Assembly: GCA_017415485.1 (NCBI GenBank)
Contig: JAFQGP010000060.1
Coordinates: 1 to 36,209, forward strand
DNA: 36,209 nt
Reading direction: 5' to 3'
Source of the DNA: Clostridia bacterium
Lineage (GTDB): Bacteria > Bacillota > Clostridia > Oscillospirales > CAG-272
The notes under the pieces are model-generated. The model saw only the letters and a program-made list of their open reading frames with translations, ran no database searches and was not told the origin of the DNA. The translations under genes were made by a program, and so were the position numbers. The stretch's first letter is position 1. Each line of letters opens with the position of its first letter. Below are positions 34,116 to 36,209 of this stretch, piece after piece.

Positions 34116-34673
34116 ATGAATGACGAGAAGATAATTGAGATGCTTTTTGAGCGTGACGAGGGTGCTTTGCGCGGGGTGGAGCAGAAATACGGCGCATTTT
34201 GTCACACGGTGGCGGCGAATATTCTTTCCCTGCGCGAGGACCGCGAGGAATGCCTCAACGATCTGCTTTTGGCGCTCTGGAACGCCATTCCGCCCGAAAG
34301 ACCGCAATGTCTGAAGGCTTATATCGCCAAGATCGTCCGCAATCTCGCCATGAAGAAAACGCGATCCGAGAACGTATGGCGGCGCTCGAAGAGCTTTGCC
34401 GAGATCGGCGAGGATTTTCTCGAATCGATCCCCGATTCCTTTGACCTGTGCGACCAATTCGAGTCGGCGCGCGCAGGCGAGATCCTCAATGAGCTCCTTG
34501 AAAGCCTGCCCGAGCACGAGCGCGACGTGTTTGTGTTGCACCACTATTTCGGCGAAAAGGTCGCGCACGTTGCCGCCGATATGGGATTCAGCGAGGGAAA
34601 GGTGAAAACTATCCTTTTCCGAACACGCCGAAAACTTGCAGAAAAACTGCAAAAGGAGGGTATTTTGGTATGA
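34116..34673 (+). CDS. ECF-type RNA polymerase sigma factor 2
   Basis: 185 aa, the same length as sigma factor 1 and about 66% identical to it. Region 2 (EDREECLNDLLLALWNAIPP; LKAYIAKIVRNLA) is the most conserved part. Region 4 (LPEHERDVFVLHHYFGEKV; VAADMGFSEGKVKTILFRTR) has changes in the recognition helix (SEGKVKTIL versus SVSKVKSLL), so promoter choice may differ. AGGAGG lies about 7 nt before the ATG, and a TGAAGGGA leader element is shared with the first sigma operon. It overlaps the following gene by four bases (ATGA), indicating coupled expression with its membrane partner. Confidence 0.93.
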   Translation: MNDEKIIEMLFERDEGALRGVEQKYGAFCHTVAANILSLREDREECLNDLLLALWNAIPPERPQCLKAYIAKIVRNLAMKKTRSENVWRRSKSFAEIGEDFLESIPDSFDLCDQFESARAGEILNELLESLPEHERDVFVLHHYFGEKVAHVAADMGFSEGKVKTILFRTRRKLAEKLQKEGILV

Positions 34674-36190
34674 AAAACAAAAACGATAAGCGGCTGATCT
34701 CCGCGTTCGAGCACATCGACGACAAATTTATCGAATCCGCCGCAAAAAGGATCAAGCCGCGCACCGAGGGAGTCGCAGAGCGCGGCGCGAACAAGATGAA
34801 AATGATCAAGCAGGTCGCTCTGCTTGCCGCGTGCCTCGTTCTTCTCGGCGCGGCTGTCCCGCTCGCGGGAAGGCTCGTCGGGCTCATCCCCGAGCTCTTC
34901 AACCCCGCGGCCACCGAGAACGAATCGAACGTTCTTGAAACAAACGAAAACGATCCGCCCAAGATCGATGATCTCCCCGAGGAATATTTTACGGCAGGAG
35001 ACGGATTTTTGTCCTATCCCTCCTACTACCTCGGAGTTGAATACGACGGGTGCTGGATTCACAAATCGAGGGCATACAAGGATTTTGAGGGCGGATTATA
35101 CGATTACTTCCCATATCTATACAAGTACGACCCCGTGGCAAAGACAAGCACAAGCATTTGCATCAAGCCTTCCTGCAAGCACACGGACGAAAGCTGCCCC
35201 GTTTTCGTGCCCGCAGGGTGGAATATTGACTCCATCACCGTTTTTGATGATTGGTGCTTGTATCAATGTACGAAAGCTGTTGCTATCGAATTCAACGACG
35301 AGACTCAGGTGCGCCTTTACAATATGAAGACCGGCGAGGCGCGTGTGATCGCGGAAAAGAGCCAAGCTGATAGTCCCCACTCGACGCCCAAATCCGCCTT
35401 TGCTATGGATGGAAAGGTATATTTGAGTGTATCGGATGTGTCATGGGATACGGGTCTGATTTCGAGGCAGATCCGCAATTACATTGTCTGCTACGATCCC
35501 GCGACGGACACGGCAGATAGGTTGTGCGATTTCCCTGCAAAGATGTATCTTGTCGGCATGACCAACAAACGCTTCTTCTTCAGCGAAGATCCGTTCATTG
35601 AGATACATTATAATTCTGAGATCTGGGCCTGCGACTATTCGGGCGAGAATTACAGAAAAATGGCGAACTTCAATTTTGTTCCCATGTACGTCTGCGGAAC
35701 GCTTGCATACGGCGTGGGAGAAAACAACACCGTGCTTGCTTACGATCTCGCGACAGATTCGGCTTCAACGATCGATTTCGGCAATATCCAGTACGTCTAT
35801 CTGGATTCGGAGGAACTCGGATTCACCACGACTTCGCGCATTGAGGAATACAACAAGTACCTCGCAGATCAGGATGCCTATATTGCATGGAACTATCCGG
35901 GCGTGACCGACCCCGACAAGATCTCGAAGTTCAAAGCCGAAACCGAGATCAAGCTGAATTGCAAGGTGGATATGCAATTCTACCTCACCGATTCGCGCGG
36001 CGGGAACCAAACCCTTGTTTTCGAAGGCGAAAACATCAACTTTAAGCCTTACCGCCGTGTGGGTGACCATATCATCGGTTCTTTGATAAAGGCTTCGAAA
36101 TACGAGGTGTATATTCTCGACAGCGGTTTTGCCGCCCTCAACCTCAAAACCGGCGAGTTCGAAATGATCCCCAGATTAAAATTTGACTAA
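34670..36190 (+). CDS. Single-pass membrane protein with propeller-like ectodomain (putative anti-sigma/sensor)
   Basis: 506 aa. The N-terminal RLISAFEHID, FIESAA and IKPR match the cytoplasmic tail of the giant LRR protein at 22786. A membrane helix (about 47-70) and a short linker follow. The ectodomain (about 90-506) has repeated beta units with aromatic and Tyr-Asp motifs (YLYKYDPVAKTS, YNMKTGEARVI, VCYDPATDTAD, LAYDLATDSAS, LNLKTGEFEM) and a CIKPSCKHTDESCP cysteine motif seen in clostridial DUF5050/propeller-like proteins. It is the likely partner of sigma factor 2; an anti-sigma role is inferred from the shared tail, the ATGA overlap and topology. The gene ends inside the window; no terminator is visible in the last 19 bases. 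Confidence 0.85.
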   Translation: MKNKNDKRLISAFEHIDDKFIESAAKRIKPRTEGVAERGANKMKMIKQVALLAACLVLLGAAVPLAGRLVGLIPELFNPAATENESNVLETNENDPPKIDDLPEEYFTAGDGFLSYPSYYLGVEYDGCWIHKSRAYKDFEGGLYDYFPYLYKYDPVAKTSTSICIKPSCKHTDESCPVFVPAGWNIDSITVFDDWCLYQCTKAVAIEFNDETQVRLYNMKTGEARVIAEKSQADSPHSTPKSAFAMDGKVYLSVSDVSWDTGLISRQIRNYIVCYDPATDTADRLCDFPAKMYLVGMTNKRFFFSEDPFIEIHYNSEIWACDYSGENYRKMANFNFVPMYVCGTLAYGVGENNTVLAYDLATDSASTIDFGNIQYVYLDSEELGFTTTSRIEEYNKYLADQDAYIAWNYPGVTDPDKISKFKAETEIKLNCKVDMQFYLTDSRGGNQTLVFEGENINFKPYRRVGDHIIGSLIKASKYEVYILDSGFAALNLKTGEFEMIPRLKFD

Positions 36191-36209
36191 CACAGACGCG
36201 GGGAATATA

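Overview
The window looks like chromosomal DNA of an uncultured, probably gut-associated Clostridia member (Oscillospirales-like is a guess). The pointers are near-consensus sigma-A promoters with 17-bp spacers, strong GGAGG-type ribosome sites, corrinoid/UroD-type methyltransferases with a RACo-like activator, BspA-type LRR surface proteins, ECF sigma factors paired with single-pass membrane proteins, and intergenic spacers packed with palindromes. No rRNA, tRNA, transposase, phage gene or CRISPR array was seen.

Region 1 (337-10046, all minus strand) is a corrinoid methyl-transfer locus. In transcription order it holds a corrinoid protein, a UroD-family protein, the broken 5' end of a second UroD gene, an AraC regulator in one open frame with a second corrinoid protein, an intact UroD-family methyltransferase, an MtaA-like UroD protein with a His-x-Cys zinc motif, a DUF2284 cysteine-rich protein, a RACo-like ferredoxin/ASKHA activator, and a LytTR response regulator with its GHKL sensor kinase. 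The likely logic is that UroD proteins move a methyl group from an unknown methylated substrate to corrinoid Co(I) and onward, while the RACo-like protein rescues oxidised Co(II). The AraC segment is AT-rich and is bracketed by a direct repeat of about 50 bp. Recombination between the repeat copies would remove the segment and leave an intact UroD gene.

Region 2 (10207-17962) is mixed accessory metabolism: a lipoprotein with a propeller-like C-terminus, a Cys-type sulfatase, an Xre regulator with a membrane domain, an sn-glycerol-1-phosphate dehydrogenase-like enzyme and a large FAD-dependent oxidoreductase. Two spacers here carry dense hairpin clusters (14203-14343 and 15756-16082).

Region 3 (18153-36190, all plus strand) is the most unusual. 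It alternates BspA-like LRR lipoproteins with sigma-factor operons: LRR lipoprotein (1289 aa), ECF sigma plus a 2130-aa single-pass membrane LRR protein, LRR lipoprotein (1515 aa), then ECF sigma plus a 506-aa single-pass protein with a propeller-like ectodomain. The two sigma factors are about 66% identical. Their partners share a short cytoplasmic motif and membrane segment but have unrelated ectodomains. This suggests a modular surface-sensing sigma/anti-sigma family in which a giant LRR or a propeller serves as the sensor. The anti-sigma role is inferred, not shown by sequence alone.
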